Below, piece by piece: positions 1 to 11,359 of a stretch of 64,000 nucleotides of DNA (its first letter is position 1; each line of letters opens with the position of its first letter). The stretch comes from Bryum argenteum (taxonomy: Eukaryota; Streptophyta; Bryopsida; Bryales; Bryaceae). The DNA lies in the NCBI GenBank assembly GCA_037043015.1, contig CM073321.1:7398001-7462000 (forward strand). Direction: 5' to 3'. The notes beneath the pieces are model-generated. The model worked only from the letters and a program-made list of their open reading frames with translations. It made no database searches and was not told the DNA's origin. Made by a program: the position numbers and the translations under genes.

Positions 1-990
1 GATAGGTACTGGACATGGTAGCGCCATACATTCATAGTTTACCATGATCTATTATTTATATACTATCTATTTGTGTTTTTCAATATATACGGTTTTATAT
101 TTTTATTTATCGTGATTATCGTTTATAGCTTAACCTACACTAAGTGCTTCAAGTATTACTCCAAATATCTCAATACAATGTCATCAAAGCCATGCTTGCC
201 TCTAATGGTGACGTCAGCTCTAATTTTGATGTAACTTCTTCAACTCCAATTTCAATGCATTGGTGTATCTAAATGTTTAAGTTTTAAACTCAATGCAGAC
301 TAAAAGATTCAGAAGGTTTTTTTATTTTCCATTGGAGTGATTGAATCTTGCCAATGTTGGTAGGGGCTATAGTCTAGTATTTGTATAGCTCAGATAGCGG
401 CTTTAAGATGCAATGCAATGCTCAAACGAGGCGGAGGAGAATCGAACTCGGACCACTACAATGCCACGTGAATGTCTTTCTGTACAACTTACAAGGAGAC
501 ACGGAAAGCCGACCTGTAGTAATAAATTTCAGATTATATAAACCAAAGCATTTACCTATAATTGTGACAAATGTAATAGGGAATTGATGACGTCATCCCT
601 AATTAGTCTCTAAATCTTAAAATCGATAAACTAAACTTATTGATTACCTAAAGGGCTATGCGAAAGTGGGTGTTCAGATTTTGTATATGATCTAAATTGT
701 ATTGGTTACACATGATGATGTCAGCCCATAATTTAATTAACTTTTATTGAAACTTGCAAATGTGGATTATTTATGAAATATTGTATGATCTCAATACCAT
801 GAAAATAAATGGATAAAGGACCTATATCCACGGTTTTGGGTACTTTTATGCCTAAAAATAACAAACTTTTAAAACCACCCATTCCATGGTAATAGGGCCA
901 ATAAGTTTTGATTTTTTTTTTCTTACCGCTCAAACTTCACCGCTCACCGCTTACCGCTCAACGCTCAACGCTCACACCGGTCGTTTCCCC
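1..990. mobile_element. End of a TIR transposon with (CCGCTCA)n terminus
   Basis: AT-rich non-coding sequence containing TGACGTCA-like words near 217, 588 and 716. It ends in a run of ACCGCTCA/ACGCTCA units at about 936-975 followed by CGTTTCCCC (to 990). The same arrangement recurs at 54,290-54,657 and 56,900-57,212, where the outer ends abut a 10-bp duplicated target, so I infer that 990 is the terminus of this copy. The left boundary lies outside the window or is not visible. There is no coding potential. Confidence 0.5.
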
Positions 991-1311
991 TCATACTGGA
1001 CAAGCACGCCATCCGTCCGCCCGTCCTCCTTGCCCGCCTGATTGAGCTCTCGCTCGCTCGATATGGTCAAACCTCTGTTGACTTTTAGTTTAGGTAAAAA
1101 AACGAAGAAGTGGCAAGGGTTTAGGTAAAAGCCAAGGTACCTGGCCGCCACGTACGCGCCACGTAGGACTGAGGACAGGGCGGGTAAAAAGGGGTTAGGG
1201 GCGGGTGAGGGGGAGGCCGGGGCAGGTGAGAGGGGTTCAGGGCGGGGTTGGGGGGTGCGAAAACTTTTGGTCAACTCTTTTCGAAAGGTCGTGGGAAGAG
1301 GAATCAGACAT

Positions 1312-2311
1312 CACTATAGAAGATTTAGCATCCAAATCAACATAGCAACGATTTTCAGTTGATTTGGTCGCGTTGATCTGGACATTGATCAACAGAAAAG
1401 TGTTGATATTATCTGTTGATTCGGTCAAAGATATTTTATTTTTTTTTAAATTAAAAATTAAAATTGCTGCCCGAAGAATCTGGGAAGCAAATTTTGCCAA
1501 TAAAAAGGAAAACCCAATTTCCACGGCCACAGATGGGGCCCACCTCAAACCCAACCGTCGCATTGGTGAAACTGGTCGCGACTCCAAAAGCCTGCAACCG
1601 AGTTCAACCTCAAAACCTCCTAGTCGCCACCCCATGTCCTTAACCACCACACCACTTAAGTCCGTCCATGCACATGTATGTTTTAGTTTTGTATTTATAG
1701 GAAAAATCAACCATTGGCTATTAGTTAGCCTTGTAATTTTTATATTTTTTTCAAATTCGTTTTTGCACTATTTCATGCAAGTATTTTTCTACATGTAGAA
1801 AAAATTCCGAAAGTTTTTGAATTTTTGTTTTATTTTTTTTTTACGCTGAGGCGTCTTTTTACTGCCCAACAGACTTTGAATATTTTTCACGATGTAAAAA
1901 AAAATTTCTATCAAAAAAGTTTTGCTCTATTTCATGCAGGTATTTTTCTATATGTAGAATAAATTTCAAAATTTTTTGGATTTTTTCTTCTGAAGAAGTG
2001 ATGATGCCTACAGCATCTTTGTTTTTCAATTTGCATTTTAATCAATGTGAGAAAAAGATTCAAAAGATTCTCAAAGATTCCAGAAGATTCCTAACTAATT
2101 ACCTAAAATTCCAGAAATATTCCAAAAAGATTCCATATTTGATGAAATTTTGTTGATTCGGTCATTACACTACTCAAATCAACAAAATATATTTAGCAAA
2201 CTGTTGATTTTTATAAAAAGCTCAAAAATCAATAAATACGGTCAATGTGCTGGCCCAAACAACAAAAATCAGTTGATTTTATGTTGATTTGATCACAGTT
2301 TTCTAGTAGTG
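1312..2311. mobile_element. Non-autonomous CACTA (EnSpm/CMC-type) element
   Basis: The element starts CACTATAGAAGA and ends TTTTCTAGTAGTG, whose reverse complement is CACTACTAGAAAA, a classic CACTA terminus. It is flanked by the 3-bp target duplication CAT (1309-1311 and 2312-2314), the size expected for this superfamily. Subterminal regions carry repeated GTTGATT/AATCAAC words (near 1348, 1374, 1387, 1418, 2152, 2178, 2204, 2270, 2283), as expected for transposase-binding repeats. It is 1,000 bp long with no transposase. It sits directly upstream of the kinase-like pseudogene. Confidence 0.85.
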
Positions 2312-2340
2312 CATGGAAGTTAAAAGCCGAGGATGTTGTT

Positions 2341-3364
2341 ATGTCTCATTGCAACAGTGGAACTTTCAAGTGGCTAGAAGCAACCATTACCGTGTTATCT
2401 ATGTCAGGACAACGTATCCAAGGTGGATATGGAAAGGTGACTAAGGTGGTGCTTACAAAACTTCAACATATTCCTAGTTGGATTCCATTCCCGCGCAAAC
2501 ATTTGACGAATGTGAACAACGAGAGGGAAAAGCGCATGGCAATCGTAAATGAGGCGAGTACATGTCCAGTGAAGCACCCCGGAATCATCTGACTATCGTA
2601 CTTGCATCCTAGAACAATGGATGGATTTTTGCTATGATGGAACGAAGGTAGCTACAAAGATCTTGACGCCCATATCAATCAGAAAATCCCAAAGTACTTG
2701 GAATACAACGACATTCCAAAAGAGCTCAACTCAGGGCTATCCAATATACAACTACGTTGGGTACTTGGATTGTAACATTTCGTAAACGATGACTCGACTT
2801 GGCATTGTCTCTGTTGTCATTGTGGAAAAGTGCCATGAACAAAATTATCTAGACCACGACATTACTCCAACCAATGTTCTATTGCATTTCAATGATTGGA
2901 AACCAGAGACAGTGTACATTAAGCTTTGCGACTGGGGGATTTCAAGTCGAGTGGTAGAACAAGCGCCATCCAAGTATGAATATGCAAAGCAAGAGGAGTT
3001 GGATGAAGAACGCCCTTGGCGAAAATTTGTGGCACCGGAAATATGGTTTTTGTATGGTCTACTCGGTTCCGACAATCTCCTTGAGGTTATGAAATGCAAA
3101 CACATATATTCCAAGGCAGCCAATGCATTCTCCGCCGGGTGGTTAGCACAACACATTTAGCAAGGAGAGTACGATATGAAGTGCTTTATGCCACACCGCA
3201 CAGACCACTCCATGAATCACGAGTATCTCAGCTACAAATTAAAAGGCCTCCAAGATCTGGATGTGTCCAAAAGGATGATCGTGTCGGATGCTATTGAGGC
3301 CTTGGAAATGCATCCATTTAGTTGGACCATGCCCATGTGTTGTTTCCGTAATTCAGCTATTTAG
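2341..3364 (+). pseudogene. Protein-kinase-like pseudogene, copy 1
   Basis: A degenerate protein kinase domain split over several frames. The visible parts, in order, are a glycine-loop-like GGYGKV near 2428, an HPGII motif near 2574, a catalytic-loop-like HDITPTNVLL near 2857-2886, a CDWGIS segment in place of DFG near 2929, and VAPEIW in place of APE near 3031. In the catalytic loop the Asp is present but the usual Lys is Thr. There are in-frame stops at 2590 and 2635; the second falls on a Trp conserved in the copy at 18.5 kb. A further frame change occurs before 2789 and a stop at 3158 falls on a Trp conserved in the copy at 63.6 kb. The family is recognisable only as kinase-like. It is probably non-functional and carried by repeats. 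Confidence 0.7.
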
Positions 3365-3695
3365 TTTAGCGGTCTCCAAAGTTAGCGTGTGCCTATTGTA
3401 TGTAGAAGGATTGCATGGATAATTACAATACTATATGTACTTTCAATTGTGCACATACATATAATATACGCATCAACTTCTCCTATTCGATGCATTTGTA
3501 CATCTTCGTATGACATATTTAATTGCATTGTTTTGATTTGGGTGCACATATTTACTTATTCCCAGTCACCCCTCCTCACTCGTCCAACCGCTCATATACA
3601 TATCTTACCAAATACCATTCAACCTATGCATGAATGGGTTTATAAATACTACAATAAGAAATATTAGACAAATTCAAAAAAAAAAATTTAAAATT

Positions 3696-3729
<34 letters not shown>

Positions 3730-3740
3730 TAAATTAAAAA
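3365..3740. repeat. Kinase-gene 3' flank and A/T-rich tract
   Basis: The stretch after the kinase stop (to about 3665) is found again, inverted, at about 63,190-63,440, downstream of the third kinase copy. It therefore belongs to the repeated unit, probably as 3' UTR. It is followed by an A/T homopolymer-rich tract at 3670-3745. No gene is seen. Confidence 0.5.
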
Positions 3741-3744
3741 AAAA

Positions 3745-4192
3745 CGCAGCAACCTCCCTTATCCCCCCCCTACCCACCCTTACCCCCTCCCCTATCCTCC
3801 TATCTCCCCCCCCTTACCCCCTCTCCCGCCTCCTTACTCCCTCCAACCCCCTTACCTCCTCCTCCGCCCTCTTACTCCCTCTCCCGCCTCTTTACCACCT
3901 CCCCCGCCTCTTTAATCCCTCCCCCGCCCCCTTACCCCCTTCGTCGCCCTTTACCCCCTTCGTCGTTGCCTTAATCCCTCCCCTGCCTCCTTACACCCTC
4001 CCCCGCCCCCTGCTCCCTGCCCCCTGCTCCCCAACCCATGCCCACCACCTCCTGCCCCCCTCGCCCCCCTCTCTTCCCTGCCCCCCCCCCTCCCACTAAC
4101 CCGCGCCGGCTCAGCCTAATCACCCGCTCTCGCTCGGCCCAGTCACTCGCCCCGCCTTGGGAAACCCGCCCTGGCTTGGTAGAAGCGTCGGT
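3745..4192. repeat. C-rich low-complexity minisatellite
   Basis: Strongly pyrimidine-rich sequence built from variants of CCCCCTTACTCCCTCCC and CCCGCC. Open frames on either strand are Pro/Gly-rich artefacts. It lies directly upstream of the TATA-containing module at 4193, just as a similar C-rich tract precedes the hAT promoter at 11,053. Confidence 0.75.
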
Positions 4193-4320
4193 TGGGGGGG
4201 GGTCCAACCACTATATAAGGGGCGGACTCCCAATTTGTAACTCGCCCTTCCTAGCTCCCAAGATTGACTTCTCTTCGTGACGGTTGGATTGGGGAAGGGC
4301 GTTTGAACACATTGGGAGGC
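4193..4320 (+). promoter_or_regulatory. Promoter module of RING gene copy 1, shared with the hAT gene
   Basis: Contains TATATAAGG (from 4213) followed by conserved words such as CGCCCTTCCTAGCTCCCAAG and GGTTGGATT. Roughly 130 bp are nearly the same as 11,053-11,190, upstream of an unrelated hAT transposase. A methionine codon follows at 4321, about 105 bp after the TATA box, which suits a core promoter plus short leader. Promoter function is inferred from the TATA box and position. Confidence 0.65.
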
Positions 4321-6609
4321 GATGGCGACACTGGGTGCGATCAGCAAGGGAGAAAAAGACAAAGAACGAGTGCGACAAGAGAAACAACAGCGGGCCCGTC
4401 TTCATGGGTTATATAATCCGTCAAAATTGGCATTCAGAGGCTAGGAAAATGTAGCTGATCCATGGGATTTTGACCATGCAAAGCAATACATTTAGTGGTG
4501 CCACATCGACAAATCCTTCCAGCCTGAACGCCATGTTTTACAATTAAGAAGCAACAAGGTCAATTTGCGCTATTGCACCAACCCGGAGTTTCTATCTCGA
4601 TGTCTTCAAATTTACCAACTCCTTTACAGCACAGAGCTACCAAACAGGAACCAAGTCGGGATATTTTTAGTGCGCGGCGTTCATGTGGAGATCATTTGGA
4701 AGAAGAGGTTTGATTGGTCTACTGTGAAGGGTTTAGAAGGTAAGGCTCGAGCACCACGAGTACATAATGGTTTCCCTGGCTTCGGAACTTGGGCGGTAGA
4801 GGATTTTGGGTGGTTTCCCTTGGCCGACAGACCTACGGAATTAGACCCTCATAACCATATGTCTGACTCCCCGCTTGATTCCGACTCTGATGACTCCCAC
4901 GAGATAGATTTACCTCGACACAAAACAATGAAAAGGAATAAGCGGAAGAGGCTAACTCGATCATTAGAGCCTATGCCCATGGCTTCATTGGCCCAAGTAA
5001 GACAACCAGTTCCGGTGCAGCTACTTCCCGACATAGTAGATGTGGAGATGGTTCATGCAGTTTGTGGAAACATTGAACCCCAAGAAGTAGAGGTTGTTGT
5101 GGCTGTGGGCGAGCCGGATGAAATTCGACCAGTAGAAATGTCCATCAATACGGAGCATTTTGATGCAAGAGAAGGCCAGATTCAGCAATTGATGGGAGAA
5201 AATCAACGCTTGAAGGAAGAGAATCAACGGCTGAAAGAGGACATGCGAAGAGCTAGCAACGAGATCTCATCCCAGCTACATTATATCATTGAGCTTGAGG
5301 GGGCCATGCCAAAGGGAAAGGGGGCTTATGCATCGACACCACGACCCAGTACATCGACTAGTCCAAACGGTTTGGTCATAGGAAGTGTGCTTGACTCCTT
5401 GGCATTCGATAATGCAGATTTCAACAAAGAATTAGGCTCGCTTGCATCACCCCTTGAAGTTGATTTGCTAGATGATCTACTAGATAATGACGTCTTGAAG
5501 AATCAAATGAATCAGATGGCTGAGCAATACTACCACTGGAAGTTGACCTGCATTTTATTCGTCGCCAAGGGTGACCAAATAGCCGAGGAGTTGAGGAAGA
5601 TCGATAGGACATGGAAGGATCATAATCAAGAGCGGGTATTTGGTTTGATATTATGGGCAATTGTAGACGAGTTGTTTCCGGACGATTATCCAAAGAAATC
5701 GGATGGAACAATTGACTGTGCTCAGGGCGAGTGGAATTTTGAAAACACGATGGACATCAGGAAAGCAGCCAAACTGTGGCCTGCACCAGCAACGTTCATG
5801 ACAGATGGCGAAAATTGTGCAATGTATTGCAACCCCTTTGGACCTGAAGGAGGATTTTGCGTAGACACTTGCCGCCACGTGTTTCATCCGATTTGCCTCA
5901 TTGGCTTCATGGTTGTTCGACAACGATGTCCGCTATGTAAAGCTCCCTTCCACAAGCGCTTGTACAACCTTTTTGATTAGAGGACTACATGCCACCGCAC
6001 AGGGAGTATAATGAAACTAGTGCAAAAGATCATACATGGAAATGGGGAGAAGACTTGGTATGGAGTTGGAAATTGTCTTGCACTTCTATAGAGAAGCAGT
6101 TGATGGGGGTGGATTTTGGCTGGAAAAGGGATCCGGAGGCAATTACGAGGGCGTGCCATCATTTAATTCCATCGAATGTCTCAAATGCCAATGGCAAGCA
6201 ATACTTCTTCTATCAAGTTTACAACGGGTATTGAAACAAAGCGCACAAGGAGTTTCGATTTGAGATTCATCCTGAATCAAAAGAGCTAAGATGGAAGTCG
6301 GATGGAATGATGTCTTTGCCGGAAGAGCGTTCCTCTTGCCATTACAAGATGAACTGGGCAACGGATGAATCCGAATGGAGAGACATTTTGAACCATCGAA
6401 GCATTGATTTTCTGAGGGAACAACATAGTCCCCAAATCGGGCGCATCCATCAAGCCATGCAACAATCAAAATTCCTGAGGGATATTCTTGAAGAAGACGG
6501 GCCTGCGAAGAGGACTCAATCAGCGGTTTGTAGACTTCAATTGGGCGGGGGTGAAGATTTGCCGGAGTATACAAATGATACCGAGGCCGGCCCAAGCAGT
6601 GCAACGTAG
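4321..6609 (+). pseudogene. Coiled-coil RING-finger protein, copy 1 (broken)
   Basis: The likely start is MATLGAIS at 4321, matched by MATLWQLR in copy 2. Two stops (4441 and 4495) interrupt an N-terminal domain containing KLAFRG and WCHIDKSF. A long open frame then runs 4565-5980 (471 codons). It holds an acidic linker, a coiled coil of ENQRLKEENQRLKED type (about 5197-5240), a YYHWK segment near 5530, and a C-terminal RING-like finger with CRHVFHPIC and CPLCKAPF (about 5820-5955). The second Cys of the first zinc pair is displaced relative to copy 2 (CAMYC versus CPIC). After a frame change at the 5980 stop, a C-terminal domain with WGEDLVWSWK and FFYQVYNGY continues to 6609. RING fingers usually make ubiquitin ligases, but whether this one binds zinc normally is doubtful. 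Confidence 0.65.
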
Positions 6610-6899
6610 ATGTAGCAGGACTAAATGTAGATTTTGTACTTGTATAGCAAGCAAGATACACTTTTATTATTCTGTATTGCTAAACACTACTGTAATACAT
6701 ATGCTTTTCTTTTGCAAACTTGTTGGCACACTCTATGCATTTGTTTATAATCATATGGTCATGTGAATGCTAATTATCTTGGAGTCATTGTATGGTTAGC
6801 CTGATAAATAGTTAAGTGGGGAGAAAAGATAATTTCAAATCTTGTTACAACTAATAAATGTCTTATGAACATGATAGAACAATAAAAAAATAAAAATAC

Positions 6900-9560
6900 G
6901 AGTAGGTGATGTCAATCCAAAGTGAGGTGGGAGAGATGGGAGGTGAGGGTGTCGAGGGTGAAGGTGAGGGGAGGGGGCCGGTGAGGGGGGGTGGAGAGAG
7001 GAGGAAAAGAAAAGAAAGGGAGGAGTGAGGATAGAGTGGAGGAGGTAAGGGGGAGTGAGGGGACAGTGAGGGGGGGGTGAGGGAGGGGGGGTGCGTCGGG
7101 TGAGGGGGTGAAAGAGGGTGAGGGGGGTGGTGAGGGTGAGCGGGCGGGTGGAGAGGGTAGGAGAAGAAAAGAAATGGAGGAGTAGGGAGAGAAGGAGAGG
7201 GAAAGGAAGGCATAGTCAATCCAATCATAGCAAAGACAAATATTCCTCCACTATATCCGGAAGACTCCCAATCCGGGCTTAAGTGGGGGAATGTTTGGAT
7301 CTGCTTCTTCTATAAATATTGCTTCTTTGCAAAAGATAAGATTGGTGAGAGAAATAAGAAAAGCCTTTGCAAACCTCTTGACAAAACTTGGTAGGGTGGA
7401 TGAGGGGGGAGGGGCGGGTTATAGGAGGGAGGGGCGGATTACGGGGGGCGGAGTACCCGGGGAAAGGTGCGGGTTATCCGGAGGGGGGGGATTACCCAGG
7501 GGGGGAGGGGCGATGTACCGGGGGTTGGGGCGGGTTACCCGGAGGAGGGGCGGATTACCCGGAAGAGACAGGTAGGGTACCAAGGGAGGGCAGGGTACCA
7601 GAGGAGGAAGGGCGGGCACCGAGTGGGGTAGAGTGGAGGAGGAAAGGGGGAGTAATGGGAGTGAGGGTGAAGGAGGGGGGGTAAAGGAGGGGGTGAGGAG
7701 ATGGAAGGTGAGGATGAGGGGGCGGGTGAGGGAGGGGGGTGAAGATGAAGGGTCGAGTGAGGGGGGGTGGAGTAAAAAGGAGAAGAAGAGAAAGGGAGGA
7801 GTGGGGAGAGAAAGGGAGGGAAGAAAAGGCATAGTCAATCGAATCATAGCAAAGACAAACATTCCCCCACTATATCCGGGATACTCCTAATCTTGGCTTT
7901 TGTGAGAGTATGGTTGGATTTGCTTCTTCTATAAATATTGCTTCCTTGCAAAACATAAGATTGGTGAGAGAAATAAGAAAAACCTTTGCAAACCTCTTGA
8001 CAAAACTACATGGGGTGGGTGAGGGGGGAGGGGCGGGTTACGGAGCGGACGGGCGGTTTACGGGGAGGAAGGGCGGATTACGGGGGGCGGGTTATCCGGG
8101 GAGAGGGGTGGGTTACGGAGTGGAGAGGCGGGTTACGGGGGGAAGGGAAGAGGAGGGGAGGGGTGGTCAATCTAATAATAGCAAACCCAATCATCCCACC
8201 ACTATATCCGGGATACTCCAAATCTTGGCTTTAGTAAGGGAATGTTTGGATTTGCTTCTTCTATAAATATTGCTTCTTTGCAAAACATAAGATATGTGAG
8301 AGAATTGAGAAATACCTTCGCAGAGCTCTAGACAAAACTAGGTGGGGTGGGTGAGGAAGGAGGGGCAGGTTACGGAGGAGAGGGGCGGGTTACGGGGAGG
8401 AGAGACGGATTACAGGGGGCAAGTTACCCGCGGGGAGGGGCGGGTTACGGGGGACCTGGGGAGGGGTGGGTTAGAAGGGGCGGGTTACCTAGGGGAGAGG
8501 GGCGGGTTATACGGGACGGGTTACTCGGAGGGAGGTGTCGGTTACTCGAGGGGGAGGGGCGGGGTACCAAAGAGGGATAGGGTACCAGGGGGGTAGAGGC
8601 GGGTACCGGGGGGGTAGAGGCGGGTACGGGAGGGGGTAGAGGCGGGTACAGGGGGGGCAGAGTGGAGGTGGTAAGGGCGAGTGAGGGGACATCGAGGGAA
8701 GTGAGGGTAAGGGAGGGTGAAGGAGGGGGGTGGTGAGGATGAAAGGGGAGGTGGGGGTGCAGGTGGAGAGGGGAGCAGAAGAAAAGAAAGGAAGGGGTGG
8801 GGAGAGATGAGGACGGAAGAAAAGACATAGTTAATCAAATCATAGCAAAGACAAACATTCCCCGACTATATCCGGGATACTCCAAATCTCGGCATTAGAG
8901 AGGGAATGTTTGAATTTGCTTCTTCTATAAATATTGCTTCTTTGTAAAACATAAGATTGGTGAGAGAAATGAGAAAAACCTTTGTAAACCTCTTGACAAA
9001 ACTAGGTGGAGTGGGTGAGGGGGGAGGGGCGGGTTACGGAGGGGAGGGGCGGGTTACGGGGAGGAGGGGTGGATTACGGAGGGCGGGTTACCTGAGGGAA
9101 GGGGCGGATTATGAAGGGGAGGGGCGTATTACAAGGGGGAGGGATAGAATACGGGGGCCGGGTTATCCGGAGGGAGAGGGGGGTTATGGGGGGAGGGCAG
9201 ATTACGAGGGAGAGGGGTTATTTACAGGGGGAGGAGGGGCGGAGTTATAGGTGGCGGGTTACCCGGGGGGGGCGGGTTACACGGAGGGGAGAGGCGGGGT
9301 ATCAAGGGGAGACGGGGTACGGAGACGTAGGAGCGGGTACCGGGGGGGGGGCAAGGTGAGGAGGTAAGGGGAGAGTGAAGAGAGAGTGAGGAGAGTGAGG
9401 GTGGGGATGTATGGTGAGGGTGGAGGTGAGGATGAGGGGGGGGGGTGAGGATAAGGGGGGGGGAGGTGAGGGTGAGGAGGAGGGTGAGGGGGGGTGAAGA
9501 GTGGAGGAGAAGAAAAGACAAGGAGGAGTGGGGAGAGAAGGGGAGGGCTAGGAAGGCACA
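6900..9560. repeat. Composite tandem array: ~190-bp AT-rich core plus G-rich VNTR
   Basis: Core blocks begin near 7210, 7829, 8166, 8825 and 9558. Each contains ACTATATCCGGGATACTCC, then CTTCTATAAATATTGCTTC, then CTCTTGACAAAACTAGG. Each is followed by a G-rich minisatellite of variable length made of GGGCGGGTTACGG-like units and later GGGTGAGG-like units. Unit spacing is about 340-730 bp. The same family lies inverted at 61.7-62.9 kb. Open frames across it are Gly/Arg- or Pro-rich and not credible genes. Confidence 0.8.
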
Positions 9561-9850
9561 GTCAATCCAATCATAGCAAATACAAACATTCCCTCACTAT
9601 ATCCGAGATATTCCAAATCATGCCTTTAGTGAGGAATGTTTGGACTTCATTACCTCCAATATACCTGCAGTTTGGAAGAAGGGGGATCGAAGAAAAGAGA
9701 GAATTCAAGTTCTCGAACTTCCCCTTTTATTCAAATTTGCGCCACCACACACCAGTTCCCCTTCTATTTCAAATTTGAGCCACCACATCCCGAATAAATG
9801 ATCTTCTTAAAATCATCCTAGCCCTCCCCTTCTCTCCCCACTCTAATCCC
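9561..9850. repeat. Terminal segment of the composite repeat
   Basis: A non-coding stretch beginning with the last core copy and containing CAAATTTGCGCCACCAC-like words. The same stretch, inverted and diverged, lies at about 61,690-61,990. It therefore belongs to the repeat family rather than to unique DNA. Confidence 0.5.
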
Positions 9851-9854
9851 ACCT

Positions 9855-10400
9855 TGTACTATGTTTATTTGATTCTTCTTTCCAATGCTAAATTACAAAG
9901 AAATTTATCACCGTATTAGTTTAATATTGTATATTTGATGTTACGATTAAAATTTATATTAAGACCAAAGAAAATACCGGTGAATGGTATTATGTTTATT
10001 TAATTTTTCTTCCCAATGCCATATTACAATTAGATATATCATCGTATTGCTTTAATCATATATTTGATATTAAGATCAAAATTTATATTAAGACTGAAGA
10101 ATATACCGATGAGTGGTATTATGTTTATTTGATTCTTCTTCCCAATGCTATATTACAATTAGATTTTTCATCGTATTTGGCTAATTATATAATTTTTGAT
10201 ATTACGATTAAAATTTAGATTAAGACTGAAGAATATACCGGTGGGTGGTATTATTTTTATTTGATTATTCTTTCTAATGCTAGATTACAAATAAATTTAT
10301 GGTTTAATCATATATTTGATATTACGATCAAAATTTATATTAAGACTAAAAAATATACCGGTAGGTGGTACTATATTTATTTGATTCTTCTTCAATAAAA
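9855..10400. repeat. AT-rich tandem array, ~130-bp unit, about 4 copies
   Basis: Units carry TTTATTTGATTCTTCTTCCC, ATTACAATTAGA and TTAAGACTGAAGAATATACC. Copies start near 9858, 9985, 10,118 and 10,250. The array is matched in reverse orientation by the array at 61.0-61.7 kb. No genes. Confidence 0.8.
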
Positions 10401-10439
10401 ATTTTAAAAAAATTCAAAAACAGAATTAAAAGAAAAAAA

Positions 10440-11052
10440 CTAAATAAATATTAAAAACGCAACAACCCTTCTTACCCCCCCTACGCCCCCTTACTCCTCC
10501 CCTACCCCCTCTTACCCCTCCTCTACACCCCCTACCCCCCCACCCCCCCGTACCCGCCCCTCTCTCCCATGTACCCGCCCCTCTCTCCCCCATACCCGCC
10601 CCTCCCCCTGTAACTTGCTCCCCTATACCCGCCCCTCCCCTGTACCCTACTCCCCCATACCCGCCCCTCCCCCTATAACCTGCTCCCCCCTCCGTAACCA
10701 CCCCTGTCCCCCACTGTATCTACCCTTGCTCCCCCATATTTACCCGTACCACCCTCCCCCGTAACCCGCCCCTCCCCCTTGTAACTGCCCCTACCCCTCC
10801 CTGCCCCTCCCCTCCGTATCCGCCCTTGCCCCCCCCCCTACGTATCCGCCCATGCCCCCCCCTACGTATCCGCCCATGCCCCCCCCTTCGTGTCCGCCCC
10901 TGCCCCCCGTATCCGCCCCTCCCCCTGTAATTTTCTCCCCCCCCCCAATACCCTACCCTAAAGTTGTACCCGCCCCCCCCCCTTGCCTCTGCCGTACCCT
11001 AAGGTGGCACCCGCTCTACCCCATACAAATCCCCATCTTCCTATCTATGTAC
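10440..11052. repeat. C-rich minisatellite upstream of the hAT promoter
   Basis: Dense CCCGCCCCTCCCC, GTAACCCGCCCC and GTATCCGCCC units, the opposite strand of the G-rich words at 7-9.5 kb. No credible gene. Confidence 0.75.
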
Positions 11053-11190
11053 CGTGGGGGGGTCTAACCATTATATAAGGGGCAGACTCCCCATTTGTAA
11101 CCCGCCCTTCCTAGCTCCCAAGATTCACTTCTCTTTGTGAGGGTTGGATTCCGGATTGGAAAAGGGCGTTTTAGCACATTGGAAGGAGGT
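11053..11190 (+). promoter_or_regulatory. Promoter module of the hAT gene, shared with RING gene copy 1
   Basis: TATATAAGG from 11,072 is embedded in about 130 bp that closely match 4193-4320, including CGCCCTTCCTAGCTCCCAAG. The downstream genes are unrelated, so the module has either been duplicated alone or belongs to a common carrier element. Confidence 0.65.
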
Positions 11191-11359
11191 TTTCAAATTT
11201 TTTTTTCTACAACGATGGCGATCAGCGCCAGTTGATTGCGGAGCTTATGTCAAAATTGGTTCACGCAAAAGAATAGAACAAATATTTATTCATGTTACGA
11301 GGGTTTACACGATACACCAAAATGGCCACTAGAGCCTTCATCTTTTAGGCTCGAATGCG

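Noticed and set aside
1237..1798. Opposed open frames of about 150 codons at the CACTA element's left end
   Set aside because: Both cross the element boundary at 1312, overlap each other, and have no recognisable domain.
6863..9521. Long Pro-rich or Gly/Arg-rich open frames on both strands across the G-rich arrays
   Set aside because: They follow the minisatellite period, appear in several frames at once and match no protein family, so they are composition artefacts.
6900..9560. CRISPR array or telomere repeats
   Set aside because: Units are irregular in length, have no unique spacers, and lack the plant TTTAGGG telomere word.
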